Assembly: GCF_026016465.1 (NCBI RefSeq)
Contig: NZ_CP100390.1
Span: 2,518,001 to 2,582,000 of the forward strand
DNA: 64,000 nucleotides
Source: Alkalimarinus alittae
Lineage (GTDB): Bacteria > Pseudomonadota > Gammaproteobacteria > Pseudomonadales > Oleiphilaceae
Reading direction: 5' to 3'
The notes under the pieces were generated by a model. The model saw only the letters and a list, made by a program, of their open reading frames with translations. It was not told the origin of the DNA and ran no database searches. Below are positions 49,135 to 59,902 of the stretch, in pieces (position 1 is the first letter of the stretch; the number at the start of each line of letters is the position of its first letter). A program made the position numbers and the translations under genes.

Positions 49135-52100
49135 ATGACCGCCAAAACGTTAAGCATTCCAGGTTTACCTTCTTCACCTGCCGACCACCGTCAATGGGGA
49201 GCAGTAGCGCCTGGTTTCTCGCCTCTTATTGTTCTCGAAGCCATAAAACAGCACAAAGGTTTGGGTCTTTTAATTACCCCAAACACTGATACTGCGCTCA
49301 CCTACGAAACCGCACTCAAGTTTTTTAACGACGACCGTGAACTCGAAGTGCTTAATTTGCCTGACTGGGAAACACTCCCCTACGATAACTTCTCACCTCA
49401 TGAAGATATTATTTCTCAACGTGTCGAGACCCTCTACACACTCCCAAAGCTCACACGCGGCATATTAATCATACCGATCAGCACACTACTGCATAAACTC
49501 GCGCCGACTTCTTTTTTACAGGGCGCCGGCTTACTAACATCAATAGGTCAAACACTCAACATCGATAAGTACCGCCTAGAGCTTGAAGCAAACGGATACC
49601 GCTACGTTGACACTGTCTATGAACATGGTGAATATGCTATTAGAGGGTCAATTCTTGATATTTATCCGATGGGCAGCGAATTACCCATCAGAATCGAACT
49701 GTTTGATGATGAAGTTGAAACACTAAGAACCTTTGATACTGAAACTCAGCGATCACTTGACAAAATTGATCGAATAAATCTACTACCGGCCAATGAATTC
49801 CCTTGGGATAAAAGTTCTCGATTAGCATTTCGAACTCGCTGGCACGAGCAATTTGAATCAGCCCCTACAAAGGACTGTTCAATATATAAAGATGTACAAT
49901 CAGGTATTAAACCACCCGGAATAGAGTATTACCTACCTCTTTTCTTCGATGAGAGCGCCACGCTTTTTGACTATCTGCCTAGTAATACACTTATATTCAC
50001 ACCACCTGAACTCCATCAAGTCAGTGATCATTACTGGCGCGATATTCATCATCGCTATGAAGAGCGCAGACACGATAGATTAAGGCCTATACTCCCACCT
50101 GAAGCATTATTTGTTGCCACCAATGATTTATTCTCAAAATTAAAGTCATTCCCAAGAGTTAGCATTGTTAAAGAGGAGCTTGACTCTGGCGCCTCTGTTA
50201 CCAACATGTCAACGTCGAGCCTTGGAGATGTTTCAGTTGATGCAAAAGCATCAGATCCGCTTTCTAACCTGAGAGCCTTTAAAGACACCTCTACTTCTCG
50301 CATCCTGATATGTGCAGAGTCAGCCGGCAGGCAAGAAGCCTTAGAAGAGTTGTTTTCTGACCACCAATTGGCCGTACAAAAAGTACGCAACTGGAATGAT
50401 TTTCAAAATAGCAAAGCCCCCTTATGCCTTACTATTGCACCACTATCAGATGGGTTTAATGACCCTTCTCGCAATATAACGATCATTTCTGAGTCAGAAT
50501 TATTTGGTCAGCGAGTGATGCAACGTCGTAGACGAAAAAGCGCTACAGATTCTGGCGAAATTGCGGTTAAAAATTTATCAGAGCTTAGAATTGGGGCCCC
50601 AGTAGTCCACATAGATAACGGTGTAGGCCGCTACCAAGGATTACAAACCCTTGAGTTTGATGGGCAAACCAATGAATTTCTAATGCTGGAATACGCACAA
50701 GGTGCCAAACTTTATGTACCGGTATCGTCGCTTCATCTTATTTCTCGCTACAGCGGTACAGATGAGTCTCTTGCCCCACTTCATAAACTTGGTAGCGATA
50801 AGTGGTCTACAGCTAAACAAAAAGCGGCCGAACGCATTAGAGATACTGCAGCCGAGTTATTAGATGTTTACGCGAGACGAGAAGCCAGAGTCGGCTTTGC
50901 CGCGACTAAACCAGACGAAAGCTACCAAGTATTTTGTGCTGGCTTCCCATTTGAAGAAACGCCTGACCAAGCTGCGGCAATCGAAGCAGTTGAAAATGAC
51001 ATGTTAAGCTCAAGACCCATGGACCGCCTTATATGCGGAGATGTAGGTTTCGGTAAAACCGAAGTTGCCATGCGCGCAGCCTTTATATCGACAAATTCTG
51101 GTAAACAAGTCGCCGTTCTGGTGCCGACTACCCTACTCGCTCAGCAGCATTATGAATCATTCAAAGATCGGTTCGCAGATACACCCGTACAAGTAGAACT
51201 ATTATCTCGTTTCCGCACCACAACAGAACAAAACAAAGCGTTATCTGCCATTGAAAACGGTAAGGCTGATATCATTATAGGTACCCACAAACTCATCCAA
51301 AAAGATGTTAAGTTTAAAGAGCTCGGTTTAGTCATTATTGATGAAGAACACCGATTTGGCGTTCAGCAAAAAGAGCGCTTAAAATCACTGCGTGCTGAAG
51401 TCGATATACTTAATCTAACGGCAACCCCCATTCCTAGAACATTAAATATGGCAATGGGCGGAATTCGTGACCTATCCATTATTGCAACCCCACCCGCCAG
51501 ACGTCTGTCAGTAAAAACCTTTGTTAGAGAGCGAGACGAGGCGACTATAAAAGAAGCAATTCTTCGAGAATTACTCCGTGGTGGTCAAGTTTATTTACTC
51601 CACAACGAAGTTAAGACAATCGACAAAGCTGCTGAAGAAATACAAGCATTAGTGCAAGAAGCTCGTGTCGGTGTAGCTCATGGTCAGATGCGCGAGCGCG
51701 AACTTGAACAACGCATGTCAGACTTTTACCATAAACGCTTCAATGTACTGGTGTGCTCTACCATTATCGAAACAGGGATCGACATCCCAAGTGCTAACAC
51801 TATTATTATTGAACGCGCAGATAAATTCGGCCTCGCTCAACTTCATCAACTTAGAGGGCGTGTAGGTCGATCGCACCACCAAGCTTACGCATACCTACTA
51901 ACACCCAACCAGAAATCAGTTTCACCCGATGCGACTAAACGGCTTGAAGCCATATCAGCAGCTCAAGATCTTGGCGCAGGCTTTATGCTAGCAACACACG
52001 ACTTAGAAATTAGGGGCGCAGGTGAATTATTAGGGGATGAACAGAGCGGCCAAATTCAAAGTATCGGCTTTACACTTTACATGGAAATGCTGGAACAAGC

Positions 52101-52602
52101 CGTTGAAGCAATAAAAGAAGGTAAGACACCTGATTTAGATAAACCATTAAAACACGGCGCTGAAATTAACCTTCGCATTGCAGCGTTAATTCCCGATGAT
52201 TACCTACCCGATGTACATAATCGCCTAATATTATATAAGCGCATCGCAAACGCAAAAAACAAGTCTGAATTAACTGAACTACAAGTCGAGATGATTGATC
52301 GATTTGGCCTACTCCCAGATCAAGTCAAAAATCTTTTCAGGCAAACTGAACTTAAGTTAATTGCCGAATCATTGGGCATTATAAAACTCGATGCAGGTGC
52401 AACCTCGGGTAGAGTCGAGTTTTCAGGTGATACGGATGTTGACCCACTTACTATTATCCAGCTCATTCAGGCCAACCCTTCGAAATATCGACTAGATGGC
52501 GCAAGCGCCCTGAAATTTGAGATAGACCATGGCGACACAGATGGTAAACTTAAACAAATTAATCAGTTGCTAGCAACATTAAGCAAAAGTACACAACCGT
52601 AA
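49135..52602 (+). CDS. mfd: Transcription-repair coupling factor
   Basis: A 1155-residue ATP-dependent translocase that removes RNA polymerase stalled at DNA damage and recruits UvrA. The N-terminal UvrB-like region is followed by the RNA polymerase interaction domain near 490-550 (GAPVVHIDNGVGRYQGL), then the RecG-like motor with Walker A GDVGFGKTEVAMRAAF, the DEEH box IDEEHRFGVQQKE, TATPIPRTL, and the TRG motif region, ending in the C-terminal autoinhibitory domain. It is followed 57 bp later by csiV in a likely operon. The neighbouring nqr-gap-mfd-csiV-mtnP order is that of P. aeruginosa. Confidence 0.98.
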   Translation: MTAKTLSIPGLPSSPADHRQWGAVAPGFSPLIVLEAIKQHKGLGLLITPNTDTALTYETALKFFNDDRELEVLNLPDWETLPYDNFSPHEDIISQRVETLYTLPKLTRGILIIPISTLLHKLAPTSFLQGAGLLTSIGQTLNIDKYRLELEANGYRYVDTVYEHGEYAIRGSILDIYPMGSELPIRIELFDDEVETLRTFDTETQRSLDKIDRINLLPANEFPWDKSSRLAFRTRWHEQFESAPTKDCSIYKDVQSGIKPPGIEYYLPLFFDESATLFDYLPSNTLIFTPPELHQVSDHYWRDIHHRYEERRHDRLRPILPPEALFVATNDLFSKLKSFPRVSIVKEELDSGASVTNMSTSSLGDVSVDAKASDPLSNLRAFKDTSTSRILICAESAGRQEALEELFSDHQLAVQKVRNWNDFQNSKAPLCLTIAPLSDGFNDPSRNITIISESELFGQRVMQRRRRKSATDSGEIAVKNLSELRIGAPVVHIDNGVGRYQGLQTLEFDGQTNEFLMLEYAQGAKLYVPVSSLHLISRYSGTDESLAPLHKLGSDKWSTAKQKAAERIRDTAAELLDVYARREARVGFAATKPDESYQVFCAGFPFEETPDQAAAIEAVENDMLSSRPMDRLICGDVGFGKTEVAMRAAFISTNSGKQVAVLVPTTLLAQQHYESFKDRFADTPVQVELLSRFRTTTEQNKALSAIENGKADIIIGTHKLIQKDVKFKELGLVIIDEEHRFGVQQKERLKSLRAEVDILNLTATPIPRTLNMAMGGIRDLSIIATPPARRLSVKTFVRERDEATIKEAILRELLRGGQVYLLHNEVKTIDKAAEEIQALVQEARVGVAHGQMRERELEQRMSDFYHKRFNVLVCSTIIETGIDIPSANTIIIERADKFGLAQLHQLRGRVGRSHHQAYAYLLTPNQKSVSPDATKRLEAISAAQDLGAGFMLATHDLEIRGAGELLGDEQSGQIQSIGFTLYMEMLEQAVEAIKEGKTPDLDKPLKHGAEINLRIAALIPDDYLPDVHNRLILYKRIANAKNKSELTELQVEMIDRFGLLPDQVKNLFRQTELKLIAESLGIIKLDAGATSGRVEFSGDTDVDPLTIIQLIQANPSKYRLDGASALKFEIDHGDTDGKLKQINQLLATLSKSTQP

Positions 52603-52659
52603 AGCTTTGACTAGCCAAACGTTAAAGTTCGCCATTAGACGCCAATTGACTGAGAGCAA

Positions 52660-53526
52660 ATGAACACCTTGACGCTAAAAACAACCACAACAGCACTCGC
52701 ACTGATTTTTACAGCACTGCTATCGACGCCTAGCACTGTTTACTCAAGTGGAAGCAACAAGCAGCCCGTGACCTGGTATCAAATCGAAGTCATATTGTTT
52801 AAAAATATACAGCCGTATGAGCTGGATAAAGAACATGTGACCATTGATATCCCCTCTTCAGATCAGCATTTTGTGTTGGTCAAAGGCAAGCCGATGGTTA
52901 GCAATCAACTTCAGCGGTTAGACCCGTCTAAACTAACCCTGACCAAATCATTTAACGCATTGAAGCGAAGCAAGAATTATAAAGTGCTTGAATTTTCAGG
53001 CTGGAAGCAGCCCCTTATTAAAGACCAACCCGGCACACCGCTCATCATCACTTCTGGTGAACAATATGGACCACATTATGAGCTTGAAGGGACACTAACC
53101 TTTAGAAAAAGCCGTTACTTACACCTTCATGCCGATTTATTTATGGCCGACTACACTCTTGGCCCTGCTATAAACATGAAAAGCTGGCTACTAGAAGACG
53201 ACAACGTTGCAGCCCGTATCACTCAATTAAATGACCCCACAAACAATTCTAATACGGCATCAAATGCTAGCCGTAGCATGATGCTAAATCATATCATCGA
53301 GCAGACAAATAAAACGAACCAAGCCCAACAAGGCGACACAAACACCCCTGATCTTGCGCTCAGTTCACAGGATGCTGATACGAATTATACTGCGAGCAAT
53401 ATCGTTCATCTGGATGAGTCCAGAAGGATGAGAAGTGGCGAAATTCATTATCTCGACCACCCAAAGTTTGGCTTATTAGTGACTATTGAGCCGACGGATC
53501 CACCGTTTGTGTATAACCCACGCTAA
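52660..53526 (+). CDS. CsiV-family peptidoglycan-binding-type protein
   Basis: A 288-residue secreted protein. A signal peptide (about 1-29) is followed by the family-defining start WYQIEVILFKN at about 39-49, then a beta-rich region, a low-complexity N, T, S and Q-rich linker (about 195-245) and SGEIHYLDHPKFGLLVTIEP near the C-terminus, also conserved. CsiV in Vibrio binds peptidoglycan and is involved in the response to D-amino acids; transfer of that function to this protein is inference. It sits directly after mfd, as in P. aeruginosa (PA3003). Confidence 0.85.
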   Translation: MNTLTLKTTTTALALIFTALLSTPSTVYSSGSNKQPVTWYQIEVILFKNIQPYELDKEHVTIDIPSSDQHFVLVKGKPMVSNQLQRLDPSKLTLTKSFNALKRSKNYKVLEFSGWKQPLIKDQPGTPLIITSGEQYGPHYELEGTLTFRKSRYLHLHADLFMADYTLGPAINMKSWLLEDDNVAARITQLNDPTNNSNTASNASRSMMLNHIIEQTNKTNQAQQGDTNTPDLALSSQDADTNYTASNIVHLDESRRMRSGEIHYLDHPKFGLLVTIEPTDPPFVYNPR

Positions 53527-53543
53527 TCAAAATCGTTATAAGT

Positions 53544-53571
53544 AAAGAGCTGTGATTAACTCACGCTCTTT
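53544..53571. terminator. Hairpin between convergent csiV and phosphorylase genes
   Basis: AAAGAGC at 53544-53550 and GCTCTTT at 53565-53571 pair, extended by GTGA/TCAC, with a bulged T. No long T run. It lies 17 bases after the csiV stop. Confidence 0.6.
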
Positions 53572-53623
53572 GTATCCATTTGAGACTACATTTCTTTGAC
53601 GCCGTGATCTAATACACCGCACA

Positions 53624-54403
<780 letters not shown>

Positions 54404-54414
54404 TCAAATACTTA

Positions 54415-55554
54415 TTATTTCTCGTTCGCAGAGATGCCCGCAAATTCTGGTGAGCTTGATGTTATTTTCAAATCGTCAGGCAAGTGAACAGTCGTCGTTG
54501 GGAACGCAAATTCAGCCCCCTCTTCTTCGATGATGGCCATAATTTTCATCAGTACATCTTGCTTAACTTCGTGAAATTTAATCCAGTTAGTGGTCTTGGT
54601 AAACGTATAAATAAAGAAATTTAATGACGATGCTCCGAACGCATCAAAGTTCACGATCAAAGTTTGGTCGCTCGCTATTTCATCATGCGCAATCAGCATA
54701 TCTTTAACTTTAGCAATGATTTTATTAACACTGGCGCCATCTTGATAACGCACACCAATCGTCTCATAAATCCGTCGATGACTCATTCTCGATGGGTTTT
54801 GCACCGAAATACTCGTAAAGGTTGCATTGGGTACATAAAGAGGCCGCTTATCAAAGGTTCTAATCGTGGTTAAGCGCCAGCCGATATGCTCAACAGTCCC
54901 TTCTATTTCTTTGTCAGGAGAACGCACCCAATCACCCACTTTAAACGGTCGATCTAAATACACCATTAGGCCGCCAAAAAAGTTTGCAAGTAAGTCTTTC
55001 GCAGCAAAGCCAACCGCAATACCACCAATACCGCCAAACGCCAACACACCTGAAACACTATAGCCCAACGTTTGTAACACTATTAACCCAGCCGTAATAA
55101 GCACTGATGCTCGAAGTAATTTACCCATCGCAGACACAGTGGTCAGATCCATGGGTTCTTTCATTTTCTCAGGTGACACTACGATTTTCTCTGCACCGCT
55201 AATAAATCGAACAATAAACCAGCAAAGCAACGCAATAACCCCTACTTCTCGAATAGGGCCTACAATTGAGAATATTTCTGACCCTGAATACCTGTTGGCG
55301 GTATGTGCTGCAATCGATAAACCCAGCAACCAAATCATATAAGAAGCAGGCTTACGTCCAGCATGAAGCAACGTGTCATCCCATAAGTTTCTCGTTTTAT
55401 TGAGCTGTTTTTCAAGCTGCGAGAAAAACTTACCCGATACAAAACTTAAAATCGCCGTCAATAACACAACAGCGAAAATCTGGAACATTCCTCGATAAGC
55501 CTCATCGCCAAAATTCAGCGTTTCGAACCACTGATCTACAGCAGAGAAATCCAT
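54415..55554 (-). CDS. MscS-family mechanosensitive ion channel
   Basis: A 379-residue membrane protein. Several N-terminal helices (about 22-145) are followed by the pore-lining TM3 and beta-domain start: GGIGGIAVGFAAKDLLANFFGGLMVYLDRPFKVGDWVRSPDKEIEGTVEHIGWR. The C-terminal domain is the mixed alpha-beta vestibule. This is the size of the small-to-medium YbdG/YnaI-type channels. It would release solutes under hypo-osmotic stress. It lies between the methylthioinosine phosphorylase and nagZ on the same strand. Confidence 0.93.
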   Translation of the reverse strand: MDFSAVDQWFETLNFGDEAYRGMFQIFAVVLLTAILSFVSGKFFSQLEKQLNKTRNLWDDTLLHAGRKPASYMIWLLGLSIAAHTANRYSGSEIFSIVGPIREVGVIALLCWFIVRFISGAEKIVVSPEKMKEPMDLTTVSAMGKLLRASVLITAGLIVLQTLGYSVSGVLAFGGIGGIAVGFAAKDLLANFFGGLMVYLDRPFKVGDWVRSPDKEIEGTVEHIGWRLTTIRTFDKRPLYVPNATFTSISVQNPSRMSHRRIYETIGVRYQDGASVNKIIAKVKDMLIAHDEIASDQTLIVNFDAFGASSLNFFIYTFTKTTNWIKFHEVKQDVLMKIMAIIEEEGAEFAFPTTTVHLPDDLKITSSSPEFAGISANEK

Positions 55555-55604
55555 ACCTAAACCTCAATTAATAATGTCAAAAACAATACAATGAAACATT
55601 TTAC

Positions 55605-56675
55605 TTAATGTGTAATTGCCTTAATCGCACTCTGCCACCGATCTGACTGCTGAAGGGCAAGAATATCGAAACGTTTGGCGCCTTTCATCTTCGTTAACCT
55701 AGGTTTCGATCGTTGATTGATATCACCACGGCCTTCTGTTTCTAGGTAATTTAGAGCCTCTAACGCACCCGCCCTATTGTTACACACCAATACCATATCG
55801 CAGCCGGCCTTTAACGCAGCTTTTACCCTACCCGCATAACTACCAGCAACACTCGCACCTTCCATGGTCAAGTCATCACTAAAGATAACCCCATCAAATG
55901 ATAGCTTGGTACGCAGAATATCGTTTAACCAAAAGGACGAAAAGCCGGCAGGACTTTCATCGCAATCAGAATAAATAACATGGGCGGGCATAACCGCATT
56001 TAAACCATTTTTCATAAGTTGTTTAAACGGCTCAATATCGCGAGTTTCAATATCACAAAAGGGTCTATTATCAACAGGCAATGCCACATGTGAGTCTGCC
56101 TCAATCGCACCATGCCCCGGAAAGTGCTTTCCAGTGGACGCCATACCCGCCTCAGCCATACCCTCGATCAACGCCGATGCTAAGTTTGCCACAACCGTCA
56201 CATCACCTGAAAATGCACGATCACCAATGACAGACGAAACACCGTAATCAAGATCAAGCACTGGGGCAAAGCTAAAATCAATATCAAATGCTCTTAATTC
56301 AGACGCAAACAGCCAACCACACTCTTTGGCTAAGGCAATCGCCTTTGTAGGGGTTGAAGCATAGAGATCACCAAACACTCGCATAGCGGGGATGCGAGTA
56401 AAGCCTTCTCTAAACCGCTGAACACGACCACCTTCATGATCAACTGCAATCAATATAGTCGGGTTACACGCCCTTATATCGGCAATCAATGCAGAAAGTT
56501 GGTCTAATGATGAATAATTGCGTGTAAAAAGAATCAAACCGCCCACCAACGGGTTAGAGAGCAGTTGTCGATCCTCCTCACTCAATACCAAGCCTGCAAC
56601 ATCAACCATCAAGGGACCTATGTGCGTGGTAGGTTCTGACGTCGAAAGCTTCGCAGATAGTGTCGTCTTCTGCAT
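55605..56675 (-). CDS. nagZ: Beta-N-acetylhexosaminidase NagZ
   Basis: A 356-residue family 3 glycosidase that removes N-acetylglucosamine from anhydro-muropeptides in the cytoplasm during cell-wall recycling. Motifs: VDHEGGRVQRFREGFTRIP near 98-116, KHFPGHGAIEADSHVALP with the catalytic histidine loop near 180, and FSDDLTMEGA with the nucleophile aspartate. The length is the short NagZ form. The start is the ATG at 56675, which adds a 20-residue tail before GPLMVDVAGL; the MVDVAGL start at about 56609 is the alternative. It is followed (5' on this strand) by an L,D-transpeptidase-like gene. Confidence 0.94.
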   Translation of the reverse strand: MQKTTLSAKLSTSEPTTHIGPLMVDVAGLVLSEEDRQLLSNPLVGGLILFTRNYSSLDQLSALIADIRACNPTILIAVDHEGGRVQRFREGFTRIPAMRVFGDLYASTPTKAIALAKECGWLFASELRAFDIDFSFAPVLDLDYGVSSVIGDRAFSGDVTVVANLASALIEGMAEAGMASTGKHFPGHGAIEADSHVALPVDNRPFCDIETRDIEPFKQLMKNGLNAVMPAHVIYSDCDESPAGFSSFWLNDILRTKLSFDGVIFSDDLTMEGASVAGSYAGRVKAALKAGCDMVLVCNNRAGALEALNYLETEGRGDINQRSKPRLTKMKGAKRFDILALQQSDRWQSAIKAITH

Positions 56676-56711
56676 GTTAATTATTATTCCCTAGGTTTTT
56701 AGTCATGATGA

Positions 56712-57206
56712 TTAAACGATAATAACACGGGCCCCTACTGAAACCCTGTCAAATAGATCGACTATATCCAAATTTTTCATACGGATACAGCCGTGGGATA
56801 ACGGAACCCCCATAGGCTCCGTATCAGGAGTACCATGAATATAAATATATCGGCGCATAGTATCAACAGCCCCTAATCTATTTACACCTGGCTGCGTACC
56901 AGAAAGCCACAGGATGCGACTAAGAATCCAATCTCTATTAGGGTATTGCTTGGCTAGTGTTCCTGAATATATTTCACCAGTAGGTCTACGAGCAACAAAA
57001 ACCGAGTTGATCGGTTTTTGTTGGCCTATTTTGGCTCTAACGATATGATGACCGCGAGGTGTGCAGCCACTACTAGACATTTCACCTGCACCATTGAGCG
57101 CAGTTGAAACTCGATAACACAACCAAGGCTTAGCATATTTTAAAAGCGTCAGCGTTTGGTGTTGGATGTTAACTTCTAGGGAGAGTGAGGCATCTATATT
57201 AGGCAT
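56712..57206 (-). CDS. L,D-transpeptidase-family (YkuD) protein without signal peptide
   Basis: A 164-residue YkuD-domain protein. The catalytic motif is HGTPDTEPMGVPLSHGCIRM, with His124 and Cys140, so the catalytic set is complete. The N-terminus MPNIDASLSLEVNIQHQTL has no signal peptide or membrane helix, which is unusual because L,D-transpeptidases act on periplasmic peptidoglycan. Either it is exported by another route, the start is misplaced (no better upstream start is evident) or it acts on cytoplasmic recycled muropeptides. It lies 37 bp before nagZ and 124 bp after psrA on the same strand. Confidence 0.85.
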   Translation of the reverse strand: MPNIDASLSLEVNIQHQTLTLLKYAKPWLCYRVSTALNGAGEMSSSGCTPRGHHIVRAKIGQQKPINSVFVARRPTGEIYSGTLAKQYPNRDWILSRILWLSGTQPGVNRLGAVDTMRRYIYIHGTPDTEPMGVPLSHGCIRMKNLDIVDLFDRVSVGARVIIV

Positions 57207-57329
57207 AAACTGATTTTAACCGTCCTTTCACTTTATGCCATACACCTTAATCTTATAAAGCCCGAATTTAAAGCGCGGATTGCCACAATAAACAAACATA
57301 AAACGAAAGTATTGAATCAGTAAAGCCGT

Positions 57330-57971
57330 TTATTTATGCAGTGGAGCTTGTAAGCCTGCAGCTAAAAACGGCACTAATCGCCTAACGACTTCTTCAGTCG
57401 AACTATTAACATGCATTTCATTTTCAAGAATACCCGATAGTGCTTCTATACTAGACATCGTAAACGCGGTTGTACCCAGCATAAACTGAATTCGCCAAAA
57501 GCGATCAACAGGCGACAACTCAGGGGTAGCCTCACGCACATGCTTCATAAATAACTTAAACGCACGGCTGTATTCTTGTTCGAGGTACTTACGTAAATGA
57601 CCTTGCGATTGAGTATATGCCAAACCCAGTAAACGCATAAAAACGGATACTCCGGTTTTGCTCTGCGTTGGCACTTTAATAATGCAGGTTATAACAAGCC
57701 CCATTAACGTTTCTATATCAATCGGGTTACCTGCATGTTTTTCAGAAACACGCTTTAACTCGTTCTCAAGGTTGCTAGAGAAGGGAGAAAGAAATCGAGA
57801 AAAGACAGCTTGAATCAGGGCATTTTTAGACCCGAAGTGGTAATTAACAGCCGCCAAATTAACCTTTGCTTTACTGGTTATCATCCGCAATGAGGTTTCA
57901 GAAAATCCCCGTTCTGCGAAAAGAACCTCTGCTGCATCAAGTATTCGATCTACCGTATCTGATTGCGCCAT
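57330..57971 (-). CDS. psrA: TetR-family transcription regulator PsrA
   Basis: A 213-residue TetR-type repressor. The N-terminal helix-turn-helix region MAQSDTVDRILDAAEVLFAERG and SKAKVNLAAVNYHFGSKNALIQAVFSRFL is nearly identical to P. aeruginosa PsrA, which senses long-chain fatty acids, represses beta-oxidation genes and its own promoter, and activates rpoS. The C-terminal ligand domain also fits (VFMRLLGLAYTQSQGHLRKYLEQEY). The gene lies in the nagZ neighbourhood as in Pseudomonas (PA3005-PA3006). Its upstream region holds two PsrA-type boxes. Confidence 0.93.
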   Translation of the reverse strand: MAQSDTVDRILDAAEVLFAERGFSETSLRMITSKAKVNLAAVNYHFGSKNALIQAVFSRFLSPFSSNLENELKRVSEKHAGNPIDIETLMGLVITCIIKVPTQSKTGVSVFMRLLGLAYTQSQGHLRKYLEQEYSRAFKLFMKHVREATPELSPVDRFWRIQFMLGTTAFTMSSIEALSGILENEMHVNSSTEEVVRRLVPFLAAGLQAPLHK

Positions 57972-58405
57972 GCTGAAAACTTCATCTATTCATTAAACTA
58001 TACTAAAGAATTAGAGTGTTTAATAACCCAATAAAGCCTCTTGCTTTTATTAGTATAAACATTCCAAACAATTGTTTTAAACATACGTTTGGTTGGTACT
58101 TATGTCAAGCATGTTTAACAGATCGTTAAAGCATCTAACGCAGCTATAAATAACGTAAATCGAGTGCGGACAATCACTTATTGTATATAGAATGGGGTAA
58201 TTTTAATCGCTATCAATGGCGTCTAAATAGACAACTTTCTGAAAGCAAAAAAGGATAATCGACTTAGATAGAGGGCTTTGCACAAAGCAAAGACTTAACC
58301 ACGTTTTGTAGGTCGGGCTTTTCTGTTGAGCCTACGTTTAGATATACCTTTGCATTTTTTGTCTCTCGGTAATTCAGGGGCCGGTAGCCCCTTATTTCCG
58401 TTTTA
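57972..58405. promoter_or_regulatory. 434-bp region between psrA and amtB
   Basis: No coding frame. It holds the psrA promoter with the PsrA-type boxes at 58066-58090. A degenerate GTAGGTCGGGC/GCCTAC palindrome at 58306-58337 resembles a REP relic. GGGGC/GCCCC at 58377-58391, near the amtB stop, is a possible weak end hairpin. Confidence 0.5.
58066..58090. promoter_or_regulatory. psrA: Two PsrA-type operators upstream of psrA
   Basis: AAACAATTGTTT at 58066-58077 and AAACATACGTTT at 58079-58090 each match the AAAC-N4-GTTT core of the PsrA box (G/C-AAAC-N2-4-GTTT-G/C) and sit in tandem, about 95-120 bases before psrA. PsrA of Pseudomonas represses its own gene through such a site. Confidence 0.75.
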
Positions 58406-59695
58406 TTAGAGGTTGTAGCCTTTTTCTTCATGATACGCTGTATCTAGACCTTCTACTTCCTCTTCTTCTGAAACGCGAAGCGATGTAAATACACCAACAA
58501 GCTTTAATATTCCATACGTGACTACTGCGGTATAGACAGTCGTTACAATAATTCCGATCAACTGAACTTTAAGCTGCCCGCCTATCGATACAATACCATC
58601 AGCAAAACCAAACCCGCTAAAAACACCCAACTCTGTAGATGCAAAAATACCGACTAAAAACGTACCCAAAATACCACCAATACCGTGGACCGGAAATACA
58701 TCTAAACTATCATCTATCTTCAATACTCGCTTTACATACTGTGTGGCATAAAAACACACAAACCCAGCCGATAAGCCAATCACTAATGCTCCACCTGGGC
58801 CTACAAACCCTGACGCGGGGGTGATGGCACCTAAGCCTGCAACCATACCCGTTACAACACCTAACGCACTCCCCTTACCAAATTTTTTCCATTCAATCGC
58901 CATCCATACCAAAGCCCCCATGGCGGCTGAGATATGAGTGACTAGAATGGCCATGGCAGCATCACCATTCGCGCCTAACGCACTGCCTCCATTAAAGCCA
59001 AACCACCCAACCCATAGCATACCAGCGCCAGTAACCGTCATTGTCATATTATGTGGAGGCATCGCCGTACCCGGAAACCCTTTTCGTGGCCCTAATACAA
59101 GTGCCGCGACTAATGCAGCCACACCCGCTGTAATGTGAACAACCACGCCACCGGCAAAGTCATAGAGCCCCATTTCTGCAAGCCAACCGCCGCCCCAAAC
59201 CCAATGCGCAACGGGCACATAAACAGCCAACAACCACAATGCGCTAAAAAGAAGCACCGCAGAGAAACGCATACGCTCTGCAAAACCGCCAATTATCAAT
59301 GCAGGCGTAATAACCGCAAATGTCATTTGAAATATCATAAATAACGGCTCTGGAATATCTCCAGATAGCGTATCTCGCCCAATCCCCGTTAACATCACCT
59401 TACTAAAGTCACCGATCACCCCGTTGCTTTCGCCAAACGTGAGACTATATCCAATAATCAACCAAAGCAGTGAAGAGACAGCCGCAATAGCGAAGCACTG
59501 CATCAGAATAGAAAGCACATTTTTAGAGCGCACCAAGCCACCATAAAACAAAGCAAGCCCAGGTAATGTCATAAATAACACTAGCGCACTAGCCGTTAAC
59601 ATCCACGCCGTATTGGCTCCATTCATCTGTGTTTCATCGGCTAGCGCCAACCCAGGCAACATTAATGCCCCAAACGTTAAAGTTAATTTGTTCAT
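58406..59695 (-). CDS. amtB: Ammonium transporter
   Basis: A 429-residue Amt-family transporter with a likely signal peptide (ends near ALADETQ, residue 20) and about eleven membrane helices. Family segments include PGLALFYGGLVRSKNVLSILMQC near 45-67, GWFGFNGGSALGANGDAAMA near 230 and the C-terminal HGIGGILGTFLVGIFAS. The ATG at 59695 has GGAT seven bases upstream; an in-frame TTG at 59707 is the alternative. No glnK gene is adjacent. It is preceded by an apparent sigma54/NtrC promoter. Confidence 0.95.
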   Translation of the reverse strand: MNKLTLTFGALMLPGLALADETQMNGANTAWMLTASALVLFMTLPGLALFYGGLVRSKNVLSILMQCFAIAAVSSLLWLIIGYSLTFGESNGVIGDFSKVMLTGIGRDTLSGDIPEPLFMIFQMTFAVITPALIIGGFAERMRFSAVLLFSALWLLAVYVPVAHWVWGGGWLAEMGLYDFAGGVVVHITAGVAALVAALVLGPRKGFPGTAMPPHNMTMTVTGAGMLWVGWFGFNGGSALGANGDAAMAILVTHISAAMGALVWMAIEWKKFGKGSALGVVTGMVAGLGAITPASGFVGPGGALVIGLSAGFVCFYATQYVKRVLKIDDSLDVFPVHGIGGILGTFLVGIFASTELGVFSGFGFADGIVSIGGQLKVQLIGIIVTTVYTAVVTYGILKLVGVFTSLRVSEEEEVEGLDTAYHEEKGYNL

Positions 59696-59902
59696 GCCTT
59701 CATCCAAAAAATTGATTCAATGCACCAAGGCTGTGCGATATCATAATCACGCACCAATATAACGCCTCAGCACCACTAAAAATTTGAATTAAATACGTTA
59801 AATAACAATATATTATTATTTATATTCAATTAGTTACGCTATATTTTTAACAACAGGGTTAAATGACTTAATGGTAATTAAAAACAAAACGCACCAAGTA
59901 TC

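Noticed and set aside
58306-58337. Degenerate GTAGGTCGGGC element near the amtB stop
   Set aside because: Pairing is poor and there is no second copy nearby; noted only in the region description.
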